Shown: positions 51,350 through 63,189 of the stretch, piece after piece
Numbering within the stretch: the first letter of the stretch is position 1
Layout: the number at the start of each line of letters is the position of its first letter
Program-made: the position numbers and the translations under genes
The notes under the pieces: model-generated
Databases searched by the model: none
What the model saw: the letters and a program-made list of their open reading frames with translations, nothing else
What the model was told of the DNA's origin: nothing
Source: Buchnera aphidicola (Macrosiphum euphorbiae)
GTDB lineage: Bacteria > Pseudomonadota > Gammaproteobacteria > Enterobacterales > Enterobacteriaceae
Length of the DNA: 64,000 nt
Assembly (NCBI RefSeq): GCF_005237295.1
Contig: NZ_CP033006.1
Location: 581,335 to 645,334, forward strand
Direction of reading: 5' to 3'

Positions 51350-53362
51350 CTATTTTTTTTTTAATATTTTTTTTAAATTAGATATTTTTAATTTAATTTG
51401 TTCTATTTTTTTGATGGATTGATTTGAAAAAATATTTTTATCCCATTGCAAATCTTCTTGAGGTAATTCAAATAAAAACCTACTAGGTAGCATATCTAAT
51501 ATTTGTCCATATTGATTCCGTTTACCACAATAAGTAAAAAATAACTGTTTTTTTGCTCGAGTTATTCCTACATAAGTTAATCTTCTTTCTTCTTCTATAT
51601 TATTGTTATCAATGCTTTTTTGAGTAGGCAAGATTCCCTCGCACATACCAATTATAAATACTGAAGAAAATTCTAATCCTTTAGAAGCATGTAAAGTCAT
51701 TAATTGTACTCGATCCTGTTGTTCTTCTCTTATATTTTTTTCTGGAATGTCACGAATTGTCATTCGTGTGACAATTTGTGACAAAGTCATTGGTTGTTCA
51801 AAATTATCTCCTTTAAGCATATTTTTAAACCATTTTGATAAAGTATAAATGTTATTTATACTGTTTTTAATTTTATTGGATTCTTTCAAAATTTTAGATA
51901 ACCATATTTCGTATTTAATATCATCGATAATATAATCTAAAATATTATGCGGTTGTGAATAAGATAGTTTGGAAAACTCTTCTATTTTAAAAATAAATTT
52001 TTTTATTCTATTGACAGTTTTTTCTTTTAAAAAATTTTTTATTAATATATCATTACTTGCTTGAAAAAGACTTTTATTTGTTTTTTTTGCCCATTCTTCT
52101 AATTTTTTTAATGTAATTTTTCCTATTTGACGAGAAGGAATATTAATAATTCTCAGGAATGCATGATTATCATCTGGATTAATAACAATACGAAGATAAC
52201 TTAACAAATCTTTAATTTCAGGGTGAGAAAAAAATGATGATTTTTCCGAAATGTTATACGGTATATTTTCTTTTATTAAAGCTTTCTCAAGAATTCGAGA
52301 TTGATAATTACCACGGTATAAAATAGCATAATCTTGATATTTTATTTTTTTTTTAGAATGTTGAGAAATAATTTTTTTAACTATTTTTTCAGCTTCATTT
52401 TCTTCATTTTTACCTATTAGAACTTTTATAATTTTTCCATATTTAAGTTTGGAGAATAACTTTTTTTCTAAAAAATGCATATTATTAGCAATAAGAATAT
52501 TAGCAGCTTTTAATATTCTACCTGAAGATCGATAATTATGTTCCATTGTTATAACCTTTAAACTAGGAAAATCTTTTTTTAATAAAAAGATATTTTGAGG
52601 ATTCGCTCCTCTCCATGAATAAATCGATTGATCATCATCTCCAACTAATGTAAAACTAGAATTAGTATTAGTAAGCATTTTAATAAATTCATATTGACTA
52701 TTATTTGTGTCTTGATATTCATCTACTAACAAATAAGAAATTTTTTTTTGCCAACGTACTTTTATTTTTTTGTTATTTTTTAATAACAATGTTGGTATAC
52801 AAATTAAATCATCAAAATCTAATATATTAGCTCGATAAAGATAACTATTATATTGTTCATAAATATATGCAAAATCCTTTTCTTCACTAGATTTTGCCAA
52901 CAATTGAACTTGTAAAGGAGTAAGAAATTTATTCTTCCAATAAGAAATCATAAAATTTAATTTTTTTAATGATTGAATATTATTGTATATTTCTTTTTTA
53001 CATATTTTTTTTAATAAGCTCACTTGATCTTTTTCATCTAATAGAGTGAAATTATAATTAAATCCTAATTCATCAATTTCTCTCTTAATGATATCTAATC
53101 CCAATGAATGAAAAGTTGAAATAGTGATTTTTTTTATTTTTGAGATATTTAAGCATTGTGATAAGCGCATTCTCATTTCATAAGCAGCTTTATTGGTAAA
53201 AGTTACTGCTGCAATATTATCGGGTTCATATTCACATTTATTAATTAAATAAATGATTTTATTGATAATAACTTTTGTTTTTCCAGAACCAGCCCCTGCT
53301 AATATCAGACAGGGACCATTAGTAAATTCAATAGCATTTTTTTGAGCAAGATTTAGAGACAT
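51350..53362 (-). CDS. rep: ATP-dependent DNA helicase Rep
   Basis: Superfamily 1A 3'-5' helicase that removes roadblocks and restarts forks, working with DnaB. 670 aa (E. coli 673). Walker A LILAGAGSGKTKVIINKI at about residues 18-35, AAVTFTNKAAYEMR, ISTFHSLGLDIIKRE, LLVDEYQDTN, GDDDQSIYSWRGANP, HNYRSSGRIL, QLMTLHASKGLEF, and EERRLTYVGITRAKKQLF. C-terminus is basic. It precedes trxA on the same strand; E. coli has rep next to gpp-rhlB-trxA, of which gpp and rhlB are gone. Confidence 0.96.
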   Translation of the reverse strand: MSLNLAQKNAIEFTNGPCLILAGAGSGKTKVIINKIIYLINKCEYEPDNIAAVTFTNKAAYEMRMRLSQCLNISKIKKITISTFHSLGLDIIKREIDELGFNYNFTLLDEKDQVSLLKKICKKEIYNNIQSLKKLNFMISYWKNKFLTPLQVQLLAKSSEEKDFAYIYEQYNSYLYRANILDFDDLICIPTLLLKNNKKIKVRWQKKISYLLVDEYQDTNNSQYEFIKMLTNTNSSFTLVGDDDQSIYSWRGANPQNIFLLKKDFPSLKVITMEHNYRSSGRILKAANILIANNMHFLEKKLFSKLKYGKIIKVLIGKNEENEAEKIVKKIISQHSKKKIKYQDYAILYRGNYQSRILEKALIKENIPYNISEKSSFFSHPEIKDLLSYLRIVINPDDNHAFLRIINIPSRQIGKITLKKLEEWAKKTNKSLFQASNDILIKNFLKEKTVNRIKKFIFKIEEFSKLSYSQPHNILDYIIDDIKYEIWLSKILKESNKIKNSINNIYTLSKWFKNMLKGDNFEQPMTLSQIVTRMTIRDIPEKNIREEQQDRVQLMTLHASKGLEFSSVFIIGMCEGILPTQKSIDNNNIEEERRLTYVGITRAKKQLFFTYCGKRNQYGQILDMLPSRFLFELPQEDLQWDKNIFSNQSIKKIEQIKLKISNLKKILKKK

Positions 53363-53430
53363 AAAATATTAATATTTAATTGATAGATGACATTGTTGAA
53401 TTGATAAATAAAAATTATGTATTTTAATTT

Positions 53431-54903
53431 TTATCTTGCAACTTTAATAGATTTCATTTCACTCATATAACTTCTTAGTTTACGTCCAATAATTTCTATT
53501 GAATGATTTTGAATCTTTTGATTTATTTTATATAACTCAATATTATCTATTGGTTGATTAGGTAGTGAACAACCAAGATCATTTTTTTCAAGAGTTAACA
53601 TGAATTTCTGTAAAATAGGATATGCTGCTTCAGAAAAAAGATAACTACCATATTCAGCAGTATCTGAAATAACTTTGTTCATTTCATATAATTTTTTTCT
53701 TGCAATAGTATTCGCAATTAATGGTAATTCATGTAATGATTCATAGTAAGCTGATTCTTCTATAATACCTGTTTGGATCATTTTTTCAAAAGATAATTCA
53801 ATACCGGCTTTTAATATTGCAATCATTAATATACCATGATCATAGTATTCTTGTTCTGGTATTTTTTCTTGATAAAAAGGAGCTTTTTCAAAATCTGTAT
53901 TTTTTGTATTATATCGCCAATTTAATAATTTTTTATCTCCATTCGCCCAATCTTTCATCATTTCAGTAGAAAATTCACCTGAAATAATATTATCCATATG
54001 TTTTTGAAATAATGGTGATAATATTTTCTTAATTTTCTTAGAAAGTTTATAAGCTCTTATTTTTGATGAATTAGATAATCGGTCCATCATTAAAGTAATA
54101 CCACCATGTTTAAGAGATTCTGTAATAGTTTCCCATCCATACTGTATTAATTTTGAAGCATATGCTGAATCATAGTTTTCTTTAATTAATTTTTCATAAC
54201 ATAATAATGAAGCAGTTTGAAGCATTCCACATAAAATTGTTTGTTCACCCATTAAATCTGACTTTACTTCGGCTACAAATGATGATTCAAGTACACCTGC
54301 ACGATGTCCTCCAATAGAAAAAGCCCATGCTTTTGCAATTTCTAATCCTATTTTATTGATATCATTTTCATAATGAACTGCAATCAATGTAGGAACTCCA
54401 AATCCTCGTTTATATTCTTCTCGTACTTCTGTTCCAGGACATTTTGGAGCAACCATAATAACAGTGATATCTTTTCTTATTATTTCTCCAAATTCTACAA
54501 TGTTAAAACCATGTGAATAACCTAAACAAGAATTTTTTTTCATTAATTTTTGTAATTTTTTTATAACATCATGATGTTGTTTATCAGGCGTTAAATTAAT
54601 TACTAAATCGGCATTTGGTATTAGTGATTCATAATTGTCTACATTGAAATTATTTTCAATAGCGTTAATCCAAGATTGATTTTTTTCTAAAATACTATTT
54701 TTTTTTAATGCATAAGAAACATTTAGTCCTGCATCTCTCATGTTTAATCCTTGATTTAAACCTTGAGCACCACAACCAATAATAACTATATTTTTATTTT
54801 TTAAAATATCATTTTTTTTGTTAAATTCTTTTTTTTTCATAAAACGACATTTATTTATTTGATTGATTTTTTGACTAAAATTCAATGTATTAAAATAATT
54901 CAT
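53431..54903 (-). CDS. ilvC: Ketol-acid reductoisomerase (NADP+), class II
   Basis: Second step of valine and isoleucine synthesis, a nutrient pathway for the aphid. 490 aa (E. coli 491), the long class II form with a duplicated C-terminal knotted domain. NADPH motif [58 protein letters not shown] (metal Asp and Glu), [20 protein letters not shown]. Downstream of ilvD by 54 bases on the same strand: a rearranged ilvD-ilvC operon, whereas E. coli keeps ilvC apart under IlvY control. No ilvY is present. Confidence 0.97.
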   Translation of the reverse strand: MNYFNTLNFSQKINQINKCRFMKKKEFNKKNDILKNKNIVIIGCGAQGLNQGLNMRDAGLNVSYALKKNSILEKNQSWINAIENNFNVDNYESLIPNADLVINLTPDKQHHDVIKKLQKLMKKNSCLGYSHGFNIVEFGEIIRKDITVIMVAPKCPGTEVREEYKRGFGVPTLIAVHYENDINKIGLEIAKAWAFSIGGHRAGVLESSFVAEVKSDLMGEQTILCGMLQTASLLCYEKLIKENYDSAYASKLIQYGWETITESLKHGGITLMMDRLSNSSKIRAYKLSKKIKKILSPLFQKHMDNIISGEFSTEMMKDWANGDKKLLNWRYNTKNTDFEKAPFYQEKIPEQEYYDHGILMIAILKAGIELSFEKMIQTGIIEESAYYESLHELPLIANTIARKKLYEMNKVISDTAEYGSYLFSEAAYPILQKFMLTLEKNDLGCSLPNQPIDNIELYKINQKIQNHSIEIIGRKLRSYMSEMKSIKVAR

Positions 54904-54957
54904 GTGGTAAAGATTCCTTTATCTTAAAAATATATTTTTTAGTTTAAAACTAATTCT

Positions 54958-56811
54958 TTAAATATTAGATATTTTTTTATTATCTCTAACCGCTCCTTTA
55001 TCAGCACTAGTACAAAAGAAAGCATACGTTTTTAAAGCAGAAGAAACATATCTTTTACGATTATGAGGTTTATAAGCTAAAGATCCTTTTGATTCTTCTT
55101 CAAGAACACGATTAGATAGTTCTTTATCTGTGATATCCAAGTGAATAATTCTTTGTGGAATATTGATATCAATAATATCATTATTTTTTACTAAAGCAAT
55201 TATACCTTTGTTTGCGGCTTCAGGTGAAATATGTCCTATAGAAATACCTGATGTCCCTCCTGAAAATCTACCATCAGTAATTAATGCACACGTTTTATCT
55301 AAACGCATAGATTTTAAATATGTAGTTGGATATAACATTTCTTGCATTCCTGGTCCCCCTTTCGGACCTTCATAACGAATAACAATAATATTACCTGGTT
55401 TTATTTTTCCATGTAAAATAGCATTTACTGCTTCTTCTTGACTTTCATATACTTTTGCAATTCCAGAAAAAATATAGTTTTCTTTATCTATTCCTGCGGT
55501 TTTTATTATACAACCATTTTTTGCTAAATTTCCATATAAAACAGCTAATCCTCCATCTTGACTATAAGCATATTTACAAGAACGAATACAACCTTTTTTA
55601 CGATCATTGTCTAATGTTTTCCATCTGAAATCTTGAGAATATGGTTTTGTTGTACGAATCCCACCGGGTCCTGCTTGAAACATATTAATTATATCGAGAT
55701 TTTTTGTCGATAAAATATCATATTTATTTAATGTTTCTTCTAAATTAAGTTGCAATATATTTCTTGTATTTTTATGCAATAAATTAAAACGATTTAATTC
55801 ACCTAAAATACCCATAACACCACCTGCGCGATGAACATCTTCTACGTGATATCGTGAAGTACTCGGTGAAACTTTGCAAATATGGGGTATTTTTTTAGAC
55901 AGTTCATTAATATCAGACATTTTGAAATCAACTTTTGCCTCTTGAGCTGCTGCTAATAAATGTAAAATAGTATTAGTTGAACCTCCCATTGCAATATCTA
56001 ATATCATTGCATTTTCAAAAGATTCTTTATTAGCAATATTTCTTGGTAAAACATTTTTATTGTTTTTTTTATAATATTCTTCAGTAATTTTAATTATAGT
56101 TTTAGCTGATTTTATAAATAAATTTTTACGATCGATATGGGTTGCTAATAAAGTGCCATTTCCAGGCAAAGATAAACCCATTACTTCTGTTAAGCAATTC
56201 ATGGAATTAGCTGTAAACATACCTGAACAAGAACCACATGTAGGACAAGCGGATAGTTCAATATTTTTAAGAAAATCATCTGATTTATTAGTTTCTCCTC
56301 CGTGAATAATAGCATCAACTAAATCAATTTTTATTGTTTTATTGTTTTTTTGTATTTTACCTGCTTCCATTGGACCACCAGAAATAAAAACTGAAGGTAT
56401 ATTTAAACGTAAAGTTGCCATAAGCATACCTGGAGTTATTTTGTCACAATTTGAAATACAAATCATTGCGTCGGCACAATGTGCATTAATTACATATTCT
56501 ATAGAATCAGAAATTAATTCACGTGATGGTAAAGAATATAACATTCCTGAATGTCCCATAGCTATTCCATCATCTATCGCAATAGTATTAAATTCTTTTG
56601 CAACACCACCTGATTTTTGAATTTCTTTAGAAATAATTTTTCCAACTTCATTTAAGTGAATGTGTCCTGGAACAAATTGAGAATAAGAGTTAACTACTGC
56701 AATAATTGGTTTTTTAAAATCTTCATCAGTCATACCTGTAGCACGCCATAATGATCTTGCTCCAGACATATTTCTACCTTGAGTAGTTGTAAAAGAACGA
56801 TATTTAGGCAT
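54958..56811 (-). CDS. ilvD: Dihydroxy-acid dehydratase
   Basis: Fe-S enzyme forming the keto acids of valine and isoleucine; uses IlvC's product. Start at 56811 ([20 protein letters not shown]) matches E. coli MPKYRSATTTHGRN and has TGGAG 7-8 bases upstream; five further codons upstream begin with TTG and are unlikely. 617 aa (E. coli 616). Cluster cysteines in [14 protein letters not shown] and [67 protein letters not shown]. The cluster is likely supplied by the isc system coded next door. Terminal transamination is thought to be completed by the host in Buchnera. Confidence 0.97.
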   Translation of the reverse strand: MPKYRSFTTTQGRNMSGARSLWRATGMTDEDFKKPIIAVVNSYSQFVPGHIHLNEVGKIISKEIQKSGGVAKEFNTIAIDDGIAMGHSGMLYSLPSRELISDSIEYVINAHCADAMICISNCDKITPGMLMATLRLNIPSVFISGGPMEAGKIQKNNKTIKIDLVDAIIHGGETNKSDDFLKNIELSACPTCGSCSGMFTANSMNCLTEVMGLSLPGNGTLLATHIDRKNLFIKSAKTIIKITEEYYKKNNKNVLPRNIANKESFENAMILDIAMGGSTNTILHLLAAAQEAKVDFKMSDINELSKKIPHICKVSPSTSRYHVEDVHRAGGVMGILGELNRFNLLHKNTRNILQLNLEETLNKYDILSTKNLDIINMFQAGPGGIRTTKPYSQDFRWKTLDNDRKKGCIRSCKYAYSQDGGLAVLYGNLAKNGCIIKTAGIDKENYIFSGIAKVYESQEEAVNAILHGKIKPGNIIVIRYEGPKGGPGMQEMLYPTTYLKSMRLDKTCALITDGRFSGGTSGISIGHISPEAANKGIIALVKNNDIIDINIPQRIIHLDITDKELSNRVLEEESKGSLAYKPHNRKRYVSSALKTYAFFCTSADKGAVRDNKKISNI

Positions 56812-57060
56812 TTTAGATGACTCCAAAGATAAAAATTTTTAAAAATTCTTTCTTACCATATAAATTAATTTATAAAACTTTTTATTAATAAGTTTTACTT
56901 GAAAAAAATTTTTTATTGGAAATATATATTTAGAAATTTTTTAAGAAAAAGCAGGAATTATATATTTATATAATAGTGATATTTAGTGATATTGATTTAT
57001 TTTTTAATAATTTGAATAAATTTAAAAGTAATTATTAAAAAATTTTCAATTAGTGAATTT

Positions 57061-57137
57061 TGGCAGGGGTGGAAGGATTTGAACCTACAACTTTCGGTTT
57101 TGGAGACCGATGCTCTACCAAATTGAACTACACCCCT
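57061..57137 (-). tRNA. tRNA-Trp (anticodon CCA)
   Basis: Acceptor AGGGGTG/CACCCCT, anticodon stem TCGGT/ACCGA with CTCCAAA loop, T arm GTAGGTTCAAATCCTTC with one weak pair. 3' CCA encoded. 77 bases: one extra T in the D loop (CAATTTGGTAG) compared with E. coli trpT. Lies between ilvD and the divergent isc operon. Confidence 0.96.
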
Positions 57138-57306
57138 AATAATTATAAATTATTGTTAAATATATTATATTCTTAATAGAAATAAAAGTCCAGTATGTAT
57201 TTTACATATTTTAAAAAAATTAAATTTTAGTAATTTTTAGATTTAAAATTTTATTAAAATGATAGAATATATTTTCTATAATGTCATTTAAAGGTAAAAA
57301 TTTATT

Positions 57307-58521
57307 ATGAAAACTCCTATTTATTTAGATTATGCGGCAACTACTCCTGTAGAGTTTGAAGTTGCAAAGAAAATGATGAATTATTTAACAATTGATGGAG
57401 TTTTTGGGAATTCTGCATCACGTTCTCATAAATTTGGTTGGAATGCAGAAGAAGTAGTTGATATCGCACGCAATCAAATATCTGATTTAATTGGAGCAGA
57501 CTCTCGTGAAATTGTTTTTACTTCCGGTGCCACTGAAGCTAATAATTTGGCTATAAAAGGAATAGCTTTTTTCCACCAAAATAAAGGTAAACATATTATT
57601 ACTAGTAAAACAGAACACAAATCTGTTTTAGATACCTGTAGATATTTAGAAAGTAAAGGGTTTATTCTGACTTATCTCACTCCTAAAAATAATGGTATTA
57701 TTGACTTAAATGATTTAAAAAAAAATATAAAAAAAGATACTATACTTATTTCAATTATGCATGTAAATAATGAAATTGGTATTATACAAGATATTAATAG
57801 TATATCAAAAATTTGCCGAAATAATGGAATTTTTTTTCATGTAGATGCAACTCAAAGTGTAGGAAAAATACCTATTGATTTAAAAAAATTATCTATAGAT
57901 TTAATGTCTTTTTCCGCTCATAAAGTTTATGGCCCAAAGGGAATTGGTGCTCTTTATGTTCGTCGCAAACCACGTGTTCGATTATTATCTTTAATACATG
58001 GAGGAGGTCACGAAAGAGGTATGCGTTCAGGAACACTACCGGTTCATCAAATTGTAGGAATGGGTGAATCATTTATGCTGGCCAAAAAGAAAATACATGA
58101 TGATTTTATTCATTTAACAAAATTAAGAAATTTTCTGTGGAATGGTATTAAAAATATTGAAGAAGTATATTTAAATAGTGATTTACAACAAGGTGTACCT
58201 CATATATTAAATGTTAGTTTTAATTATGTTGAAGGTGAATCGTTAATTATGGCTCTTAAAGATTTAGCTATTTCTTCTGGTTCTGCTTGTACTTCTGCTA
58301 GTTTAGAACCTTCTTATGTTCTAAAAGCTTTAGGTATAAAAGATGAATTAGCTCATAGTTCTATTCGTTTTTCAATTGGTAGATTTACTACAGAAGAAGA
58401 AATTACACACACAATAAAACTAATTCATCAGTCTATTAATAGATTACGTGAACTTTCTCCTTTATGGGAAATGTTTAAATCAGGAGTTGATTTAAATAGT
58501 ATAGAATGGGATCATAGTTAA
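57307..58521 (+). CDS. iscS: Cysteine desulfurase IscS
   Basis: PLP enzyme that takes sulfur from cysteine for Fe-S clusters, thiolated tRNA bases and thiamine. 404 aa, same as E. coli. [32 protein letters not shown] lysine in [17 protein letters not shown] (Lys206), and catalytic Cys328 in [16 protein letters not shown]. First gene of the isc operon here; the regulator iscR that precedes it in E. coli is absent, so Fe-S feedback on the operon is probably lost. Confidence 0.98.
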   Translation: MKTPIYLDYAATTPVEFEVAKKMMNYLTIDGVFGNSASRSHKFGWNAEEVVDIARNQISDLIGADSREIVFTSGATEANNLAIKGIAFFHQNKGKHIITSKTEHKSVLDTCRYLESKGFILTYLTPKNNGIIDLNDLKKNIKKDTILISIMHVNNEIGIIQDINSISKICRNNGIFFHVDATQSVGKIPIDLKKLSIDLMSFSAHKVYGPKGIGALYVRRKPRVRLLSLIHGGGHERGMRSGTLPVHQIVGMGESFMLAKKKIHDDFIHLTKLRNFLWNGIKNIEEVYLNSDLQQGVPHILNVSFNYVEGESLIMALKDLAISSGSACTSASLEPSYVLKALGIKDELAHSSIRFSIGRFTTEEEITHTIKLIHQSINRLRELSPLWEMFKSGVDLNSIEWDHS

Positions 58522-58550
58522 AAACTATAATTAATATAAGGTAATTTAAA

Positions 58551-58937
58551 ATGGCTTATAGTAAAAAAGTGATGGATCATTATGAAAATCCACGAAATGT
58601 TGGATCTTTTTCTAATTCCGATCTTAATGTAGGAAGTGGATTAGTAGGTGCACCTGCTTGTGGCGATGTGATGAAATTACAAATAAAAGTTAATGAGAAA
58701 GGTATTATTGAAGATGCATGTTTTAAAACATATGGTTGTGGTTCTGCTATAGCATCAAGCTCGTTAGTTACTGAATGGGTTAAAGGTAAATCGATAACAG
58801 AAGCAGAATCAATTAGAAACACCACTATAGTAGAAGAATTGGATCTTCCTCCCGTAAAGATTCATTGTTCTATTTTAGCAGAAGATGCTATTAAAGCGGC
58901 TATAGCTGATTATAAAAGCAAAAAACATTTAAATTAG
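58551..58937 (+). CDS. iscU: Fe-S cluster scaffold IscU
   Basis: Platform on which [2Fe-2S] clusters are built. 128 aa, as in E. coli. Ligand cysteines Cys37 (GAPACGD), Cys63 (YGCGSAIASSS) and Cys106 (KIHCSILA); the HscA recognition motif LPPVK is at 99-103. AAGG ribosome site about 9 bases before the ATG; 29 bases after iscS. iscA, which follows it in E. coli, is absent and replaced by a hairpin. Confidence 0.98.
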   Translation: MAYSKKVMDHYENPRNVGSFSNSDLNVGSGLVGAPACGDVMKLQIKVNEKGIIEDACFKTYGCGSAIASSSLVTEWVKGKSITEAESIRNTTIVEELDLPPVKIHCSILAEDAIKAAIADYKSKKHLN

Positions 58938-58953
58938 TTCTATAATTGTTTAG

Positions 58954-58991
58954 TGTTGAAAGAATATTTTCTTTCAACATGTTATTTTTTT
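58954..58991 (+). terminator. Hairpin and T-run between iscU and hscB
   Basis: TGTTGAAAGAA (58954-58964) pairs perfectly with TTCTTTCAACA (58969-58979) around TATT, and a T8 run follows within a few bases. This looks like an intrinsic terminator or attenuator splitting iscSU from hscBA-fdx, at the spot where iscA was deleted. Confidence 0.75.
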
Positions 58992-59027
58992 TATATTTTA
59001 TGCTGTTAAATTTGATATAGGTGATTT

Positions 59028-59552
59028 ATGAATTATTTTTCATTATTTAAAGTGCCAAAAAATTTTAAAATTGATGAAAAGTTACTTTCTGAAAATTTTT
59101 ATAAGTTACAATTAAAATTTCATCCTGATTTGTTTATGAATGATTCTGAAGCTAAAAAAAAAATAATTTTAGAAAAATCAATACAAATTAATAAAGGTTA
59201 TGAAACTTTAAAAAATTTTCTAAGTAGAGCAATATATTTTCTTTTTTTAAATGGTTTTAAAATAAAAAAAGAAACTATTTTATTAGAAAATAATAATTTT
59301 TTAATGAAATATTTTTCTTTATATGAAGAATTAGATGAATTAAAAAAAAATAATTTTAATAAACAACATTTAGATAATTTTATAGAAAAAATAGAAAAAA
59401 GAATTATGAACTGTGAAAACAAAATTGAAATAAAATTTGAGAAAAAAAAATATGAAGAAGTTATTCAAATAATTGCAAAATTGCTTTTTTTTAAAAAAAT
59501 ACAAGATAATTTAAAAAAAGAATATAATATGTTTTTAAGACGAACAAATTAG
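59028..59552 (+). CDS. hscB: Fe-S co-chaperone HscB
   Basis: J-domain protein that brings IscU to HscA and stimulates its ATPase. 174 aa (E. coli 171). N-terminal J domain [16 protein letters not shown] ... [10 protein letters not shown] with the essential HPD at residues 32-34; then [23 protein letters not shown]. The C-terminal IscU-binding helices are diverged and lysine-rich. 11 bases before hscA. Confidence 0.94.
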   Translation: MNYFSLFKVPKNFKIDEKLLSENFYKLQLKFHPDLFMNDSEAKKKIILEKSIQINKGYETLKNFLSRAIYFLFLNGFKIKKETILLENNNFLMKYFSLYEELDELKKNNFNKQHLDNFIEKIEKRIMNCENKIEIKFEKKKYEEVIQIIAKLLFFKKIQDNLKKEYNMFLRRTN

Positions 59553-59563
59553 GATAATTTTAC

Positions 59564-61399
59564 ATGATTTTTTTTAAAAAAAAACATAATAAAAAATTAT
59601 TTTTAGGTATTGATCTTGGGACTACTTATTCTCTAGCTGCTACAGTTAGAAAAGATAATATAATTTTATTATTAGATAAAAAAAAACGTTATTTATTACC
59701 ATCAATTGTTCAATATAAACAAAATAGCATATCAGTAGGTTGGGAAGCTTTAGAAAATGTTGTTAAAGATCCTTCTAATACAATTACTTCTGTAAAACGT
59801 TTATTAGGTCGTTCTCTTGATTTTATTAAAAATAAATTTCCAGTCCTTCCATATATCATTGAAAAAGATCAGAATGAAGATATATTTTTTCATACAAATG
59901 CAGGTTATATTACCCCTATTGATGTTTCTAGTGAGATATTAAAACATTTAAAGAAAAGAGCTGTTTTTTTATTTAATCAAGAAATAGATGCAAGTATTAT
60001 CACAGTTCCAGCATATTTCAATGATCTCCAGAAAAAAGCAACTAAAAAAGCTGCTATTAAGTCTAAAATTAATCTTATAAGATTATTAAATGAACCTACT
60101 GCTGCTGCTGTAGCATACGGTTTACAAATAAAAAAAAGAGGCATTATCGTTATATATGATTTAGGTGGTGGAACCTTTGATGTTTCTATATTAAATTTAA
60201 ATAACAAAGGCATATTTGAAGTATTAGCCACTAGTGGAGATTCTAATTTAGGTGGTGATGATTTTGATTATGCTCTGGCAAATTATATTTATAAAAAATC
60301 AAATTTATTAAATAGATGCAATGAATTTTTTCAAGCATCTTTACTTCAAATTGCAAAATCAATAAAGTTAAAATTAACAAAACATGAAATAGTTAAAATT
60401 CATTTTTTAAATTGGAAAGGTCATATTACTCTTGATGAATTTAATTCAATTATTATTAATTTTGTTAAAAAAACTTTATTAATTTGTGCGAATTTATTTG
60501 AAGAAATTAATTTATCAGTTAATAAGATTGAAGAAGTAATAATGGTAGGTGGTTCTACTCGTGTTCCGTTAGTTTATACAGAAGTTTCAAAATTTTTTAA
60601 AAAAATTCCATTAAATTCAATTAATCCTGATCAAGTTGTAGCAATAGGCGCAGCTATGCATATTAATATGCTTATGAATAATAATTGTGTTAAAAACAAA
60701 ATAATATTGTTAGATGTAATACCGCTGTCATTAGGTATTGAAGTTATGGGTGGATTTGTCGAAAAAATTATTTTACGAAATACTTCACTTCCTATTTCAA
60801 AAACAAAAGAATTTACAACTTATAAGGATAATCAAACATCTATTCTTATACATGTTGTACAAGGTGAAAGAGAATCAGTAAAAAATTGTATTTCATTGTC
60901 TCGTTTTGTTTTAAGAGGTATTAAACCCCAAAAAGCTGGATTAGCTAGAATTTTAGTTACGTTTCAAGTTGATACAGATGGATTAATTAATATAAAAGTT
61001 TTAGATAGCTACAGTAATAAAGAAAAAAATATTAAAATTGATAATAATATTATTTTGAAAAATGTAAATGTTCCTGAAATATTAGAAGATTCTTTAAAAT
61101 ATTCAAAAGATGATTATTATTTTAGAGTAAAAGAAGAAAAAAAAATTGAATCTATTCGTATTTTAGAAATTTTAAACCAATCTTTAAAAAAAAATAAAGA
61201 ATTAATTACTAAAGAAGAACTAAGAAAAATAAAATACATCCAAGAAAAATTGCAAAAATCTATTGAGAAAGATGATTTTTTTTCTATGAAAACTAATCTA
61301 AAAAAATTAGATGAAGTGAGTAAAAATTTTTTTTCATTACAACTTAAGAATGCTATTGATTCTTCTACTGTTAAAAATATTTTAAAAGAGAATATATAA
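59564..61399 (+). CDS. hscA: Fe-S chaperone HscA (Hsp70 family)
   Basis: Hsp70 specialised for cluster release from IscU. 611 aa (E. coli 616). ATPase domain: [65 protein letters not shown], and [14 protein letters not shown]. Substrate domain starts [20 protein letters not shown]. The C-terminal lid is lysine-rich and diverged. The stop TAA overlaps the fdx start by one base, so they are coupled. Confidence 0.97.
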   Translation: MIFFKKKHNKKLFLGIDLGTTYSLAATVRKDNIILLLDKKKRYLLPSIVQYKQNSISVGWEALENVVKDPSNTITSVKRLLGRSLDFIKNKFPVLPYIIEKDQNEDIFFHTNAGYITPIDVSSEILKHLKKRAVFLFNQEIDASIITVPAYFNDLQKKATKKAAIKSKINLIRLLNEPTAAAVAYGLQIKKRGIIVIYDLGGGTFDVSILNLNNKGIFEVLATSGDSNLGGDDFDYALANYIYKKSNLLNRCNEFFQASLLQIAKSIKLKLTKHEIVKIHFLNWKGHITLDEFNSIIINFVKKTLLICANLFEEINLSVNKIEEVIMVGGSTRVPLVYTEVSKFFKKIPLNSINPDQVVAIGAAMHINMLMNNNCVKNKIILLDVIPLSLGIEVMGGFVEKIILRNTSLPISKTKEFTTYKDNQTSILIHVVQGERESVKNCISLSRFVLRGIKPQKAGLARILVTFQVDTDGLINIKVLDSYSNKEKNIKIDNNIILKNVNVPEILEDSLKYSKDDYYFRVKEEKKIESIRILEILNQSLKKNKELITKEELRKIKYIQEKLQKSIEKDDFFSMKTNLKKLDEVSKNFFSLQLKNAIDSSTVKNILKENI

Positions 61400-61734
61400 T
61401 GCCTAAAATTTTATTTTTACCTCATAAGATTATATTACCACAGGGTGGCGAATTTGAAGCAAAGCAAGGAGAAACAATATTAACTGTTGCATTACGAAAT
61501 AATATTAAATTAGAACACGCATGTGAACAATCATGTGCTTGTAGTACTTGTCATTGTATTATAAGAAAAGGATTTTGTTCTCTTTCAGGATGGTCTGAAA
61601 AAGAAGATGATGTTTTAGATAAAGCTTGGGGTCTCGAATCTGAAAGTCGTTTGAGTTGCCAAGCTATTATTGGGGATATTGATATTACAGTAGAGATTCC
61701 TTTATATAATGTAAATTATACTACAGAATGTTAA
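61399..61734 (+). CDS. fdx: [2Fe-2S] ferredoxin Fdx
   Basis: Electron donor for cluster assembly on IscU. 111 aa, as in E. coli. Cluster ligands Cys42, Cys48, Cys51 and Cys87 in [15 protein letters not shown] and [23 protein letters not shown] and [17 protein letters not shown] match closely. Last gene of the operon; iscX is missing. Its end overlaps the convergent der gene by four bases. Confidence 0.97.
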   Translation: MPKILFLPHKIILPQGGEFEAKQGETILTVALRNNIKLEHACEQSCACSTCHCIIRKGFCSLSGWSEKEDDVLDKAWGLESESRLSCQAIIGDIDITVEIPLYNVNYTTEC

Positions 61735-63092
61735 CTTTTATTTTTTATGTAGGGATTTACGTTATCTTTAAACTTTATTTGAATAGGTGTTCCTTTTATT
61801 TTAAGACAGTTATAAAAAAAGTTTGTTAAATATCGTTTATAAGGTAAAGATAAATATTTAACTTGATTACCATGTATAATAATTTTAGGTGGATTAGAAC
61901 TACCTAAGTGTGCATATTTTAATTTTATTCGACGTCCCTTTATAATCGGTGGTTGATGTTTTTTAATTGCCATATGCATGGTTTTTGTAAGCATTGATGT
62001 ACTGATCTTTCTTTTAGATTCTCTATAAGACTCATTGATTGATTTAAATAATTGAAATATTCCCTTTTTGTATAACGCAGATACCAAATGTATTCTTGAA
62101 TAATAAAGAAATTTTAATTTGTTTTTAATTAGTTCTTTTATTTTCTTGAATTCTAAAGAATTTAATAAATCACATTTGTTTGCAACTATAACAATCCCCT
62201 TTCCAGAATTAATAATAAAATCAGCTAATGATAAATCTTGATGACATACTTGAATACTTGCATCTATTATTAATAATATCACATTAGATTTTTCAATAGT
62301 TTGTAACGTTTTTATTATTGAAAATTTTTCAAAATCATTAATATCTTTCTTTTTTTTAGCCGCTCCTGCAGTGTCAACTAGGGTATAATTTTCATAATTA
62401 TATTTAATATTTGTTGATATACTGTCTAATGTTGTACCAGGAATATTGCATGTAATCATCCTTTCTTCTTTTAAAATTCCATTAATTAAAGTTGATTTTC
62501 CGACATTTGGTCGACCAATAAAGGCTACCTTTATTACTGATTTTTTTGGTTCTTCATTTTTATATGATTGATCTATTTTTTCTTTTTTAAAATTTATTTT
62601 TATCCAAGGAATTAAGTGTTTAGTAATAAGAGTATTTATTCCTTGATTATGACTAGCAGAAATTTTTTGTATTTTTTCAAATCCCAAAGAGTAGAATTCA
62701 TTGAATGTAGAAGTGTGATTAATACCATCAATTTTATTAATAACTAGAATAGTTTTTTTTTGATAAATTCTTATTTTTTTAGAAATTTCATATTCTTGCA
62801 GCATTAATCCATCTTGAGCGTCTACTAGAAATAAAATTAAGTGAGATTCTCTTATAGCTATTAATGTTTGTTGATATGCTTTTTTTTCTATTTCGTTCGA
62901 TTTGATATCTAGACCTGCTGTATCAATTAAAATTATTTTTTGATTTGTTTCTAATGTGCAGTATCCATATTGTCTATCTCTAGTAATTCCTGGATAATTA
63001 GCTACTAATGCATTTCTAGTTTTTGTTAAAACATTAAATAAAGTAGATTTTCCTACATTAGTACGGCCGATTAATACAATAATAGGTATCAT
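61731..63092 (-). CDS. der: Ribosome assembly GTPase Der (EngA)
   Basis: Double GTPase needed for late 50S assembly. 453 aa (E. coli 490; the acidic linker and tail are shorter). G domain 1: [33 protein letters not shown] domain 2: [45 protein letters not shown]-terminal KH-like domain from about residue 340 with [15 protein letters not shown]. Next to yfgM on the same strand; bamB, which lies between them in E. coli, is lost. Confidence 0.97.
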   Translation of the reverse strand: MIPIIVLIGRTNVGKSTLFNVLTKTRNALVANYPGITRDRQYGYCTLETNQKIILIDTAGLDIKSNEIEKKAYQQTLIAIRESHLILFLVDAQDGLMLQEYEISKKIRIYQKKTILVINKIDGINHTSTFNEFYSLGFEKIQKISASHNQGINTLITKHLIPWIKINFKKEKIDQSYKNEEPKKSVIKVAFIGRPNVGKSTLINGILKEERMITCNIPGTTLDSISTNIKYNYENYTLVDTAGAAKKKKDINDFEKFSIIKTLQTIEKSNVILLIIDASIQVCHQDLSLADFIINSGKGIVIVANKCDLLNSLEFKKIKELIKNKLKFLYYSRIHLVSALYKKGIFQLFKSINESYRESKRKISTSMLTKTMHMAIKKHQPPIIKGRRIKLKYAHLGSSNPPKIIIHGNQVKYLSLPYKRYLTNFFYNCLKIKGTPIQIKFKDNVNPYIKNKS

Positions 63093-63189
63093 TTTAAATA
63101 TACACTCTTTTTTAATAATTTTGTATTATATAAATAAATTTTAATATTTTTATGTTTTGCATTTATTTTTTCATTTATTAAATTTATTT

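Noticed and set aside
56972..56991. TAGTGATATT doublet upstream of ilvD as an operator
   Set aside because: A short AT-rich 10-mer repeated twice is expected by chance in this composition and there is no known regulator to bind it.
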